This document shows positions 48,475 to 60,128 of a stretch of DNA of 64,000 nt, in pieces. Both the position numbers and the translations under genes were made by a program. The DNA lies in assembly GCA_025667525.1 (NCBI GenBank), contig JANFOE010000190.1:188501-252500 (forward strand). The letters run 5' to 3'. How positions within the stretch are numbered: the stretch's first letter is position 1; each line of letters begins with the position of its first letter. The DNA comes from Glebionis coronaria. Taxonomy: Eukaryota > Streptophyta > Magnoliopsida > Asterales > Asteraceae. The notes beneath the pieces are model-generated. The model was not told where the DNA came from. It saw nothing but the letters and a program-made list of their open reading frames with translations, and made no database searches.

Positions 48475-48486
48475 TGGTATTAGAGC
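48475..48486 (+). other. Sirevirus-like primer-binding site (tRNA-iMet type)
   Basis: TGGTATTAGAGC, one base from TGGTATCAGAGC. Confidence 0.85.
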
Positions 48487-48554
48487 TTGTTGAGGAACTT
48501 TGATCTAGAAGAACAGTAAACCCTAAAAACACCAAAACCCTAAAACTAGAAAAG

Positions 48555-50987
48555 ATGTCTGCTACAGAATCTTCTTCCTCATCAAATCACTACCTAAAAA
48601 TCCCCATGCTTGACCCTGACAACTTTCAACAATGGATGTTAAATTTTGAACAATACCTCCAAATTCTCTAGGAATTTATTTAATATGGAAATCAATTCGA
48701 TAAAGCAGCTAAGATTGCTACTGCTATTCTCGCAAGGTCTACCACTGGTTCTACTGCTGAAGAACGTAGAGAAAGACCTAAGGATGGAAGAGCTGTCTCA
48801 ACTGCTGATATAGCCAAAAGAAGGGATGTCATGAAGACATTAAGCATCCTCAAACTCTCTTTGGGTCCAAACAATCAGCATATGTATAGAAGCTTTGAGT
48901 CTGCCAAAGAAGTTTGGGAAACACATCAAGTCAACTATGGTGGTAATGATGACACTACCAAAGAAAAGAAGAAGCAACTCTTGAATGAATATGCTATATT
49001 TAAAGCTCTTCCCAATGAAAAGCTAAGTGAGGTAAGAAGCAGGATTCTAGATATCACTAGCAAGTTGACTTTATAGGAACAGAATATGATGATGAAGACA
49101 TCATTCCTACTTTTCTTAAGAGTCTTGATGAGGAATGGAAAATGGAAGCTAGGTCTATAATTGCTACCAATGCCCATAGGAGTTCTACTTTTGATGACGT
49201 ATACAATAAGCTAAGGATTGTAGAGAATGATATTTTATTGGATCATGGAAGCAAGTCGACATCTGGAAACATGGCTTTCATCTCACATAGTGAATCTCAA
49301 GTCAATGAGAGAGAGTCATATGTGCATACTGTTACTAGATCACCTTATGTTAGTGGTGAATCAACCTTTGTCAGTGCCTCACATTCAGACGCTGACACAT
49401 ACAGTGCTGACTCACCAACCTGGTATTGATCTAGATACAGTGTGTGCATACATTGTTGCATTGCCCAATGGTTCCTTGATTAAATATGAGGATCTTGAGC
49501 AAATCCGTGATGAGAAGTTGGAAGAGATGGATATTAAATGGAATATGGCACTTGCAAGCATAAGGGCCAACAGATGTAATAGGAGAATTAGAAAGAAGAT
49601 GACCTTCAATGCTAAGGACACTGCTGGATTTAATAAATCCAAGGTTGATTGTTACAACTACCATAGGATGGGTCACTTTATGAGGGAATGTAGATCTCCA
49701 AGAAGATCTGATGCTAGAAAGGCTTCAAGCCAGGTCATCAAGGTTGAAGAGACAAAGGCTATGGTTGCCATGCAAGACATTGATGGCGTTGGATGGGACT
49801 GGAGCTTTTTGGCAAAAGATATGGAAGAAAATAAGGCTTCGATTATAGAAAAGGAAGAAGAAGAGCATGTTCACTTTGCCCTTATGGAACATTCCTCGTC
49901 TTCATCAGATAATGAGGTATATGATGATTCTTACTGTAGTAAAGGTTGTCGTTTAAACACTAAAAACCTTAACAAAGAAATCCTAAAGTTAAAATCAGAT
50001 GTTTTTTATGAAAAACGCAAGCTATCAAATTATCAAATGGCACTTGTTCAAACTGAAAAGACTGTAGAGGAATATAGGAAAATGGAATTTGACCTAAAAG
50101 ATCAAATTAATGTTTTGTCTTATGATCTTAATGTTAGTGTAGAACTTAGGGACACTCTGATGAGATCCAGAGAAGAGGTACAACTTAAGTTAGATGAGGC
50201 CATTAAGGATAAAGAAAATGTAGAGCTTAAAATTAAAAATTTATCTAAAGCCAGCCAAACCCTAGAAAAATGTGTCAGTGAACAAAGAAACCATAGGGAT
50301 ATGTCTGGGATTGGGATGAATGAATATGTTGATGTTCCTCCACCTGCTGGGAACTTTTATGGTGTTCAAAGAAAGGATCTCTCTTGGACTGGTATTCCAG
50401 AACTCCAAGAAGAGGAATTTATTCCTCCACCTAGAGTGCTCACCCCGGTTGAGGAATATCAACAAAAGGTGATTGACCTTGACAAATGGAAAGCAGACAA
50501 CCCTTTTCTCTGTGTTAAGGGTGGAATGCTTAGTGAGAGTCCAATTGAGCCTACACCCATTACTGTGACCAACCCTACCATTGGAAAACCTGTTGACCTT
50601 GGCTCATCTGTTAATAGAAAACCTAGTGTTAAATATGCTGAAATATATAGAAAATCTAGGTCACCACAAAGTCAAGCTAGTGTTAATGGGACAGGGTTCT
50701 TTCAATCTAGACCTAAGGTTATGTCTAGAAAAGCTTGCTATACATGTGGGAGTTTTTATCACTTGGCCTATAAATGTGTTAGTGCCTTAAAAGTAAATGA
50801 TGACAATAGGTCAGACATGGTCAAACCCAGACCTATAGCAAACCCTAATTTAGGCGCTGACAAGAACAAATTTAACGCTGACCAGAATAATTTCAACGCT
50901 GACTGCTCTAGGTATGGTATGCAAATGCCACAACAATCTGGTGTTGGTTTTTATGTTAGACCAAGTAATAAGGTACTTATAGCCTAA
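48555..50987 (+). pseudogene. Sirevirus-like gag, multiple stops and frameshifts
   Basis: Starts MSATESSSSSNHYLKIPML, a copia gag N-terminus including DNFQQWMLNFEQYL. In-frame stops near 48672 and 48684; frameshifts near 49080 and 49425. The block LEEMDIKWNMALASIRANR followed by FNKSKVDCYNYHRMGHFMRE is the gag C-terminal domain and first zinc knuckle, whose second Cys is Tyr. Then a long Lys/Glu-rich coiled coil (about 49950..50290), and a second, intact CX2CX4HX4C knuckle CYTCGSFYHLAYKC at 50736..50777. Coiled coil plus two knuckles is typical of Sirevirus gag. AD-containing repeats (NADQNNFNADC) come from the dispersed motif. Confidence 0.85.
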
Positions 50988-51199
50988 GGGAAAGGGGTCT
51001 AAAGCTTCATCTAGTTTGACTTGGAGACCCAAACAAGACCAAAACCCTAATTCTGATGGGATTCCCATGACCTGTAACTGATTTCATTATATTTCAAAGG
51101 TCATGACTAAACCAATTGGGATGAACAAGGGGTTGTTATAAGAACTAAATTTGTTCTTGTTGAACAACCAAATGAATCCAAGTATGCTCAGGCTTGGGT

Positions 51200-52665
51200 T
51201 CCCAAAGAAAACTAATTTGTTTTCTTTATGTGCAGGGCATTCAAAAGCAGGTCAATGATCATGAATATTGGGACAGTGGATGCTCTAGGCACATGACCGG
51301 GAAGGAAGATTATTTGACTAACTTTACCCCCATAAAAGATGGTGACAAAGTGTAATTTGGAGGAGGATATGTTACTATTTTAGGCAAAGGCACTCTTATC
51401 ACCAATAATTTACGTTTTGAAAACATATTTCTGGTAAAAGAACTCGACTATAATTTGTTTAGTGTGTCATAAGTATGTGATAACAAGAATAAGGTTCTTT
51501 TTACTGATACTGAATGTTTGGTGTTAAGAAAAGACTTTAAGATGCCTGATGAGAAGTTTATTGATTATAGAACACCTAGGCATAAGGACATTTATAATGT
51601 TAATCTTAATGGAATTAGGATGAACAACAATTTGTCATGTCTGTATGCTAAAGCTTCAGTAGATGAAAGTAATATATGGCACAGAAGGTTAGGGCACATA
51701 AACTTTAAGAATATGAATAGGTTTGTGAGACATGATTTAGTTGATAGTTTGCCTTCAAAGGCTTTCTACAATGATCATTCTTGTGTTGCATGCCTTAAAG
51801 GCAAACAACACAAAGTCTCATTTAAGTCTAAACTTGTGCATTCTAGTTCTAAACCTCTTAACTTGCTACATATGGACTTATTTGGCCCCACTAATATAGA
51901 AAGTTTGAATGGTAAATCTTATTGTTTTGTTATAACTGATGACTTCTCTAGATTTACTTGGACTTTCTTTTTGGCCTTAAAAAGTGAGACTGCCACTATC
52001 TTGATTAACTTTATACCCAAATTGAAAAGAAGACTGGAATGAGGTTAAAATACTTAAAAGTGATAATGGTGGTGAGTTTAGAAACAAGTTGTTAGATGCC
52101 TTATGTGTTAATAAAGGGATTACTAGGGAGTTTAGAATAGCTAGAACCCCACAGCAGAATGGGGTGGCTGAAAGGAAGAATAGAACACTCATATAAGCAG
52201 CTAGGACAATGTTGGTTGATGCTAAGTTTCCCATTACATTTTGGGCTGAAGGTGTGAATACAGCCTGCTATGTTCATTATAGAGCATTGATCAACAAAAT
52301 CTACAATAAGACACCTTATGAGGTATTTTGGAATAGGAAACCCAATATAGGTTTTCTTAAACCCTTTGGATATCATGTAGTGATTATATATACTAGTGAT
52401 GCCTTAGGAAAGTTTAGTGCAAAAGGTGATGAAGGTTACTATGGGTTATTCAGTGCAGAGCAAAGGATATAGGGTTTACAATAAGAAGGAAACATATATT
52501 CTTGAAAAAGTACATGTTACGTTTTTAGAAAGTAAACCTAGTAATCCTGAGAGTGGACCAGATTGGTTCTTTGATCTAGAGTCATTATCTAGAACCTTAA
52601 ATTATATGCCTGTGACTAATCCAGACATTGTGAAAAACACATGTTGTGGAAGAACCTATTGTTGA
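51200..52665 (+). pseudogene. Sirevirus-like protease and integrase
   Basis: Protease active site WDSGCSRHMTG at about 51269..51301. GAG-pre-integrase and integrase zinc domain at 51676..51815: HRRLGHINFKNM with the CVACLKGKQ pair, i.e. HHCC complete. Integrase core: LLHMDLFGP (first Asp), then after a frameshift near 52038 KSDNGGEF (second Asp) and NGVAERKNRT (Glu), so the DDE triad can still be read. A TAA replaces a codon just after that at about 52196. The C-terminal part (NTACYVHYRAL, GYHVVI) follows. Frames are broken at least three times. Confidence 0.85.
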
Positions 52666-53249
52666 AATTGTAGGTAAACAGTTTGACAAGGAAGAAGGAT
52701 CACATGCAATCAAGTCAGGTGCCATACTTGAGTATGTTAGCATTACTATATGGACTGATGGATTTGTAAAGGCTTCTACTGCTGTTGAAAAGGAGTAAGA
52801 AGGGCCACAAGAAAGGCTATTTGATGAAAACATGCATGAATCTTCAAGCGCTGACAAAGGCAAATCAGACACTGATAGGTTAAATTCAGACGCTGATAGC
52901 CCAAACGCTGACAACTCGTTTGGACATTTATTCTCTTCCAATACTTTTGAAGAAGGTGAACCTTCCATACTTAATCAAGAGGTTCATTCAAGTGAGGATG
53001 GAAATGGATATGAAGATGATATTGGCAACATGGAAACTGAAATAGAAGACACAACATTACTTGGGGGAGGAACACTTACAACTACTGTCAAAAATCATCC
53101 TCCTTCCCTAATCATTGGTGATGTTTTGTCTCCTGTTCAAACAATAAGGTCTCATCAGACACAAGGAGGTTTCATTGCCAATATCCACAAGAAGTTTGAT
53201 ACCCCTCTTGTACATGAATGTTTGTTTGCTTGTGTTCTGTCACAACAGG
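52666..53249 (+). other. Integrase to RT spacer with dispersed motif
   Basis: Variable, acidic linker in the polyprotein. Part is open (52832..53455) and contains four copies of the CGCTGA(C/T)/ACTGAT motif in a row, read as SADKGK, SDTDR, SDADS and NADNS. Confidence 0.6.
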
Positions 53250-54777
53250 AACCCAAGAAGATTTTTGATACTCTCAAAGAACCAAGTTGGGTGGAAGCAA
53301 TGCAGGATGAACTTCACCAGTTTGCTATTCAAGATGTTTGGGAGTTAGTTGATTGTCCAAGGTATGTTCAACCTATTGGGACACGTTGGGTTCTTAAAAA
53401 AAAGAAAGATGAAAGAGGTATTATGGTTAGAAACAAGGCATGTTTAGTTGCTTAAGGCTATACACAAGAAGAAGGAATAGACTATGAAGAGGTTTTTGAA
53501 CCTATTGCAAGGATTGAAGCAATAAGGATTTTCCTAGCCTATGCTTCTCGCATGGGTTTCATAGTTTATCAGATGGATGTAAAGAGTGCTTTTCTATGTG
53601 GCACAATTGAAGAGGAGGTTTATGTAATGCAACCTCCTGGTTTTGAATATCCAGAGCATCCAGATAAAGTGTGTAGAGTGAAGAAAGGAACGTATGGACT
53701 TCATCGAGCCCCAAGAGAATGGTATGGAACATTGTCCACCTACCTGGTGGAAAATGGATTTAAAAGGGGCACTTAGACCAGACCTTATTTACCAAGAAGA
53801 TTGGTAAGGACTTTCTGCTTGTTCAGGTCTATGTGGATTATATTATCTTTGGTTCATCAAATCCAAAGATGAATGAAGACTTTTCTAAGCTCATGATAGA
53901 CAAGTTTAATATTAGTGCAATGGGAGAGATGAACTTCTTTCTAGGTTTACAAGTCCAATAGAAAGAAGATGGTATCTTTATCTCTCAAGATAAATATGTA
54001 GCATAAATCTTGAAGAAGTTTGGTTTTTCTCCACATGTAAAATGGGCTAGCACACCCATGGATAGGGAACACCCATGAGGAAAGACTTGAGATAGAAAAG
54101 ATGTGGATGTCAGGCATTATAGATCCATGATTGGGTCATTGATGTATCTTACAGCTTCTAGACCGGACATCATGTTTGCTGCGTGTGCATGTGCACGCCA
54201 TCAGGTGACTCCCAAAGAGTGTCATCTTCATGCTGTCAAAAGGATCTTTAGATACCTTAGGTGCTATCCCACCTTGGGATTATGGTATCCAAAGGATTCT
54301 CTATTGGAGCTTATTGGCTATTCAGACAGTGACTATCGAGGTGATACATTTGATAGAAAATCCACAACTGGTGGATGCCAATTTCTTGGGAGCAGATTGA
54401 TATCTTGGCAATGCAAGAAACAAACAGTGGTGGCCAACTCTACAACTGAAGCAGAATATGTTGCTGCAGCTGCTTGTTGTGGACAAGTTCTATGGATACA
54501 AAACCAACTGTTGGATTATGGGTATAATTTTATGCATACCAAGATATTTATAGATAATAACAATAAATTATGCATTATTAAGAATATTATACATCACTCT
54601 AAAACAAAACACATATAAATTAGACATCATTTTATAAGAGATTATTTTGAAAATGGTTTAATACATCTAAATAGGGTAGACACAGAAGAAAATGTGGCCG
54701 ATCATTTAACTAAACCTTTTGATGTTGGGAGGTTCTAGTACTTGGTAACAAGTATTGGAATGATCAATCTCACCTAA
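53250..54777 (+). pseudogene. Sirevirus-like reverse transcriptase and RNase H
   Basis: RT begins EPSWVEAMQDELHQF and WELVDCPR, then the palm block YQMDVKSAFLCG (first catalytic Asp). The YVDD box at about 53830 reads YVDY, losing an essential Asp. In-frame stops replace codons near 53454, 53774 and elsewhere. RNase H: MIGSLMYLTASRPDIMF, GYSDSDYRGD, STTEAEYVA with the catalytic acids still present, then KHI stop, and the tail DHLTKPFD to a stop at 54775..54777. The enzyme cannot be active. Confidence 0.87.
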
Positions 54778-55966
54778 ATGTGTTTTTGAAATCAATGTAT
54801 AGTTTGTACAGGATGTGTACTGTTATTAGTCTTTGTACAAGATTAGGTTTTCCACTTTATTTTTCTAACACTGACCAAGGTTATTTTAACGCTAATAAGT
54901 GTTAAAATGGATGCTGACAACAATATGTTAGTTTTGTGGTTTTTGATCTAATCATGCAGGCAGTATGAGCATTGTACAAATGGATACAGAGTTTCTTATG
55001 GATCTTTTGGCTGCTAGGAATTTGTTCAAGTTAATGGACGATGGTTGGAATGTTTACATTCCTATCTTGACATAAAATTTTATTTCATACTTTTTATTTA
55101 GAAACTTGGTATATCATAGGTTAAAGGGAGGATTAGGAAACCTTTAGGATTTTTGGTTATTCTTAGAATACTCTTATCACAATTCTAGATTGTGTCCACT
55201 AGTGAGTACGAGTTAGTTTTCTAAATCGTGAGGCACTGTAACATGAAAAGTTGATATGCTGTGCACGCTGCCAAGACCTTTTGGCCTAGAATTGGATTTG
55301 GTCGGTTGGGAGACTTGGGTACGTTTTTATTGGTCTTACATGGGAAGTTACAAAGGGTTTATATGAGGTAACTTCACTGTTAATAACTTTGGTTAGCAAG
55401 GGACACTTGAGGACAATTAGATCTATCTTGCTTAAGCAAGTGTGCATGATTGGACAGTGCTTGCCACCCTATAGTCATTTTCAGTCTATGAGTTATCTTC
55501 ACTAGGGTAAACTACTTTGTTAAGGTCCTTTTTGTTTTTAATTATTTTTATTGTTGGACGCTGACATTTTTATTTCCAAACGCTGATAAGACCAATTTGA
55601 ACGCTGACATGGCATATTTCCAACACTGACAAGAATATAGCCGTTAGACGTTGATGTTTATATTTTTTCCGTTGACAAACATTGGGTCCTACCCAGTTGT
55701 TATTTTTGACGAAAATATGTGCCGTAATTTTAGGAGTTGGTAGCTTTTAATTAATGTATGAGATAAGTTATATATTTTTCAAGATTTTAATCATTACTTT
55801 TTGAAAATAACTGCCTCATATTTTAACCAACCGCATGTTTTCACCTCTCCTACAAATTTGGCTAATTTCTTTCAAAAAGGGTATCTGCTATTCTTGTCTA
55901 ACTAAAAACTCTCAAACCTTCATATCTCCATAACTTTTATCTCACAGTTTTCTTGCATCAATCTTC
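54778..55966 (+). other. Spacer between pol and accessory ORF
   Basis: 1.2 kb with no ORF. It carries two motif clusters: 54868..54925 (AACACTGACC, AACGCTAATA, GATGCTGACA) and 55556..55675 (GACGCTGACA, AACGCTGATA, AACGCTGACA, AACACTGACA, GACGTTGATG). In Sireviruses this is where extra purine tracts lie. Confidence 0.6.
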
Positions 55967-58097
55967 ATGGCACCAAAGTTTAAACTTGCTTTATTGGAAT
56001 TGGGGTTTAGAAGCCAACACAACATGGTGGCTTATTTGGAAGCTGATAATACTCTGTTTCCCCAATATACTCAGATGGTTGGGTATTTGAATGCATCCCC
56101 ATTACGGTATGCACTTTCACATACTCGTCTTGTCCCTATCACACACATTAAACAATTTTGGAACACTCTCAGTTCCTCAAAAGTTAATGGAGTGCTTACA
56201 TTGACTGCTACTGTCCATGGGGTTCCATGGGTGGTTACTAAAGATTTGGTTTGCCAAGCATTGCATCTTAATGATGTTGATGGTATAACCACCCTTCCCT
56301 TTGTAGAGCTATATCAAGGTCTTCGAGCTTTGGGGTATCATTTGCCCCCAGTGGGTGATTTAAATAAGTATACAAAACAACAATTCCCCCCTGCTTAGAA
56401 ATACCTTATACATGTTATCCTTCAATGTTTGAGTCCCAAATGCTCTTCACACAATGAAATCAACCGTTAAATTGGGAGTGTCATTGTGTGTCTTGCAACT
56501 GGGCAAAATTATAATTTTTCAAAAATGATTTTTGATGGCATGTGTCACAATAAGGGTAACAAGATGACTCTTGCTTACCCTAGGTTTTTACAAATGCTTT
56601 TGACTTGCAAGGATACTGCAATAGAGATCATGACAATTTTTATACGATCCCTGTTCAAAAGAAAACAATTTTTGGTAATAAAAACACTAAACCATATCGA
56701 GACCTACCACTCAACCAAGCCATGCTTGCTGTCATTCAGGCAGCAGCAATCCCTCCACCACACCCACAACCTCAACCAGACCCCTTACCAGAACAACCTA
56801 CATCACCTCAACATATGGATATTGACCCTCAACCTTCCAGCGCTGACACTCCCAATGTGGGCGCTGACACAACCAATCCAGACGTTGACACCATTTTACC
56901 ACATACACAAACACCCCCTTACATCCAACCAGACCCTCAATCCACTTCCTCTTCTCCACCACCAGATTATAGGTTGGAAAAATGCCAAAGGACTGCTGGA
57001 GTGTTCTCCTCTGGTGGCCCTACCCATGTAGCAGAGAGAACCACCACCATAAGTGTGGTTGGTGAAATGTGTGGGGCTGGGACTATTGGCTCTAGATTAG
57101 ATACAGGACAAGACAGTCCCAACATAATTAAGACCCCATCCATGCCCCATAAATCTATTTTGGGAGGTCAAATTCCCATTCTAGAGGAGGTCAGATTAGA
57201 ACCTTATACTCTTTGGAATTGACGGCGGTTTGCATTAGCTTGTAAAAGCAAAATGCAGACCTTGTACAGATTGTCACATGTGAGGGTCTTGAACTCAAGC
57301 AATTGATGGAGAGACTAGTTTTTTTGGAGACTTCCCAAGCTAGGAGGAGGCAAGCAAGAGTCCTTTCATCAAGGGAGGATTCTTATAAAGGGGAGGAAGA
57401 TGCACCAAAAGAACCTTGCAACTTGAGTGACAAGGGCTCACAGGATGAAGAAGGTGGTTCTTTTGGTACCAAACAGGTGGAAGTTGCTGAAGCTTTGACT
57501 AGCTTGAAGGAGAATCCTGTTATTGATGTCTTATTGATCACTCCAAGGAAGCTCTCATTTGTGGAGATGACGGAACATGTTACAAAGTCAACCGTTGATG
57601 TTCAAAGTTTGAGTGATGATAAGAGCAAAGAAGGCGTTGACAAGCCCACATGTATGATTGGTGTATCCCAACCACCAGTTATCATTAGGGATGTTGCAAC
57701 ACAGGTACCAACAACTACTTTACCAGCTATTGGAGCAAAAGACAAGGGTAAAGAAATTTTAGTAGAAGTTGAGGTGCCAAAGAATGTAGCCCAAATACAA
57801 TTTGATCAAGCCTTGGCTGCACAACTGCAAGAACAAGATTGGGCTACCACAGAGAAAGAGAAAGATGGTAGTAATAATGATGAGAGCTCTTGATCTAGTG
57901 AGATGATAATAGAGGATCCAGAAAGGTTAGAGTATGATGAGGATGAGTTAGCCAAGGAGAGGCCAAGAGAGTTAAAGGGAAAAGTAGATTTTGATATGTC
58001 TGAAGTTAGAGAGATGTACTTTGCATGGGAGAACAAGACTATAGAGCATCTAGAGATGTCCATCACTGGAAAAATATGGGGATTGGATATTTGTTGA
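55967..58097 (+). pseudogene. Sirevirus accessory ORF (env-like position; family often labelled longin-like in Asteraceae)
   Basis: Begins MAPKFKLALLELGFRSQHN. The first 210 codons form one frame with TAG at 56396..56398 and TAA near 56468, containing SHTRLVPITHIKQFWNTL, VTKDLVCQALHLNDVDGI and QNYNFSKMIFDGM. After a frameshift near 56600 comes a Pro-rich, low-complexity region (56740..56970), then a stop, a segment 57303..57893 with KDKGKEILVEVEVPK and FDQALAAQLQEQD, and a last piece 57903..58097. This layout matches proteins I recall from Tanacetum annotation labelled synaptobrevin/longin-like, which I believe are this transposon ORF. No signal peptide or transmembrane helix is apparent. Function unknown. 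Confidence 0.7.
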
Positions 58098-58449
58098 GAG
58101 TGTAGGAATACTGCAAAGTGATTTTGAAGCATAAGAAGCAAAGTGCTTTTTGAACTAAAGAGAGATAGAAGAGAGTTATTCTTGGAAAATCACCATTAGG
58201 GCTTGGTTCATTGTGTGACTTCGTTTCCCGTGTTCGTTTTTGCTTGTTTCTTGTGATCTTTTGTCATTTTCTCAATATCCGCACCTAAAATACACATGTA
58301 ACAAACACAAGCATATATTTGGCATATTTGATGATATTTAATGCATTTTAAGCCCGTTTTGGACGAAGAGCCTATGTATAAAAGCATTCTCATCAGTTTT
58401 TACAAAATGTTCATGCATATGGGAAATTTTTATACCAAAAGATAGAGAA
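58098..58449. other. End of Sirevirus-like element and junction
   Basis: The accessory-ORF tail fades by about 58190. The next 250 bases contain no LTR-like array, no GCGCTGACA motif and no ORF; the junction to the following gypsy LTR fragment is not sharp. Confidence 0.4.
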
Positions 58450-59067
58450 ATATGAGATTAAGATGGGTCTTCAATTAGTTTTAGTAGATTTAAGTGTAAA
58501 ATCAAAATCCAAGGGGTGTTTGTGGGCTATGGGGGTGACGGACAAGAAGAACAAGAGAGAGGGGAGAGAGATTTTTGGTGCTAGTGGAAGGATATGTGTG
58601 ATTATTGTGTTTAAATTTTCCTTTTATAGGTGGGAAGTTTAGGGTAGTTTTTCCCAATTGTGATTCTTGTGGACCAAAATGCAATTAATTGTTTAAAAAG
58701 CGGGAAATGACTATTACTCAATTTTGAAAATATTTACGGGTCTCGGGTTTCACAAAGATACTTCTTAAAACTTAAAACGCTCACAAAATATGATATTATA
58801 TAGTCCCGGCACGACTTAATACGAAACTAAAAATAAAAACGTCAAAATATCGAACATCGACATGTCTAAAATAAAACGTAAAACTTCGAGCATCCGTTGA
58901 TATCGTGATTACTAATAATCCTCGCAACTCGTCAAAACGTAAAAATATAACTCTCAACATTCGTTCAATTCAAATCACCAATCGTCATAACACTCAGTTT
59001 CGTCAAAAATTTCAAAAGTATACGTAAAAATATAATTAAATAATGACCATGGGTTTGGGTTGTCACA
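58450..59067 (-). repeat. Ty3/gypsy LTR fragment
   Basis: Ends GGGTTTGGGTTGTCACA, i.e. TGTGACAACCCAAACCC on the minus strand, the usual chromovirus LTR start. The body, rich in AAAACGTAAAA and TCGTCAAAA words, resembles the last part of the G2 LTR in style but is a different family. The other end is undefined; a solo or truncated LTR. Confidence 0.55.
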
Positions 59068-59879
59068 AGTACCAAGTTCAGGTTCGGGTCGTAGCCTAGT
59101 TTTCAACTAGTAATCTAAAAAGTCTTCAACTTTGCCCATATCTAAACACATCTATGCTAATTATGTTTGTAAACTGATTATCATTTGATGCAATAACTCA
59201 AAAACCTATTTGAAAAGAAAAAGATGGGAAGATAATCAGGCTTTAGTAGACAAAGGAAGAAATGTTGGAAATAAGATAATGCATCAACTATTTTTGTGGT
59301 AAAAAGATATGAAGTACGTTGTAGTATCTTTATGGTTCACTATTCAAGAGAATGTAAGGTATTATGTTATTGTTTTTTTCAAACAGGGATTCTCTATGGA
59401 ATTCAAGTTTGTTTTATTTTTGAATGATATTGTTCTTTCTTGTCCTCGAAAGTATATACCATAATATTGTTTTCATTTAAGTATGCACTAGGCCAATAAT
59501 AGTTGTTTGTTGGGACAAGTCAAGCTATTCATTTAGGGTCGGTTGGAAGTATTTCATGACAGTCTTTTAGCTATATACGTAATGGAAACGGTTTTCATAT
59601 GATAATGCCAAATAATTCAGAGTGAGATCAGTATGGTGTTAAGAAATTTAAGGCAACTTACTCGATCAAAGTCATATAACTTTGTTTAGATACTTTTTAA
59701 GTGTGTCGCTCAAGCGTTAATGTAGAAATGCACATTTGACTATAAATATTTTGTTAGCATATATTATGTTAGTTACACATGTTTAAAAGTACATATATCT
59801 TGTGTTAAATAAATTATATATCCTAATATTTGATATCATTAACTATTTGACAGTTGAAACCCTTAACTTGAGATATGGC
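59068..59879. other. AT-rich stretch, nothing recognised
   Basis: No convincing ORF, terminal repeat or RNA-gene signal on either strand. Confidence 0.4.
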
Positions 59880-59885
59880 TAGATG

Positions 59886-60128
59886 AAGGAAAAGGCTTAG
59901 ATCAAGGGAGAACAGGCCAGAGGAGAGTAGGCCAGCAGAGAGAAAGCAAGAGAAGACCAGGCCAGAGAAGAGCAAGGTTGTGGGGAGCAAGCCAGTAGAG
60001 AGAAGGCAAGCGGAGAGCAGGCAAATGGAGACCAGGCCAGAGAAGAGCACGACAGCAGGGAGCAGGCCAATAGAGAGAAGGCAAGCAGAGAGCAGGCAAA
60101 TGGAGACCAGGCCAGCAGAGAGTAGGCA
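59886..60128. repeat. Purine-rich minisatellite
   Basis: Units of about 12 to 13 bases (GAGAGCAGGCCA and similar) are organised in a higher-order repeat of about 90 bases: GAGAGAAGGCAAGC(G/A)GAGAG then CAGGCAAATGGAGACCAGGC occurs twice. In one frame it encodes ERRQAESRQMETRP twice. Much GC-richer than its surroundings. Confidence 0.85.

Larger units (their letters stand above)
47967..58190 (+). mobile_element. Sirevirus-like Ty1/copia element with accessory ORF, 3' LTR missing
   Basis: Order: LTR, iMet primer site, gag with coiled coil and zinc knuckles, protease, integrase, RT, RNase H (integrase before RT defines copia), a 1.2-kb spacer, then an extra ORF of the kind known downstream of pol in Sireviruses. 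A short motif, (A/G)CGCTGACA, recurs from LTR to accessory ORF. No second LTR is seen after about 58190, so the element is truncated or its end is displaced. All coding parts contain stops and frameshifts. Confidence 0.82.
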
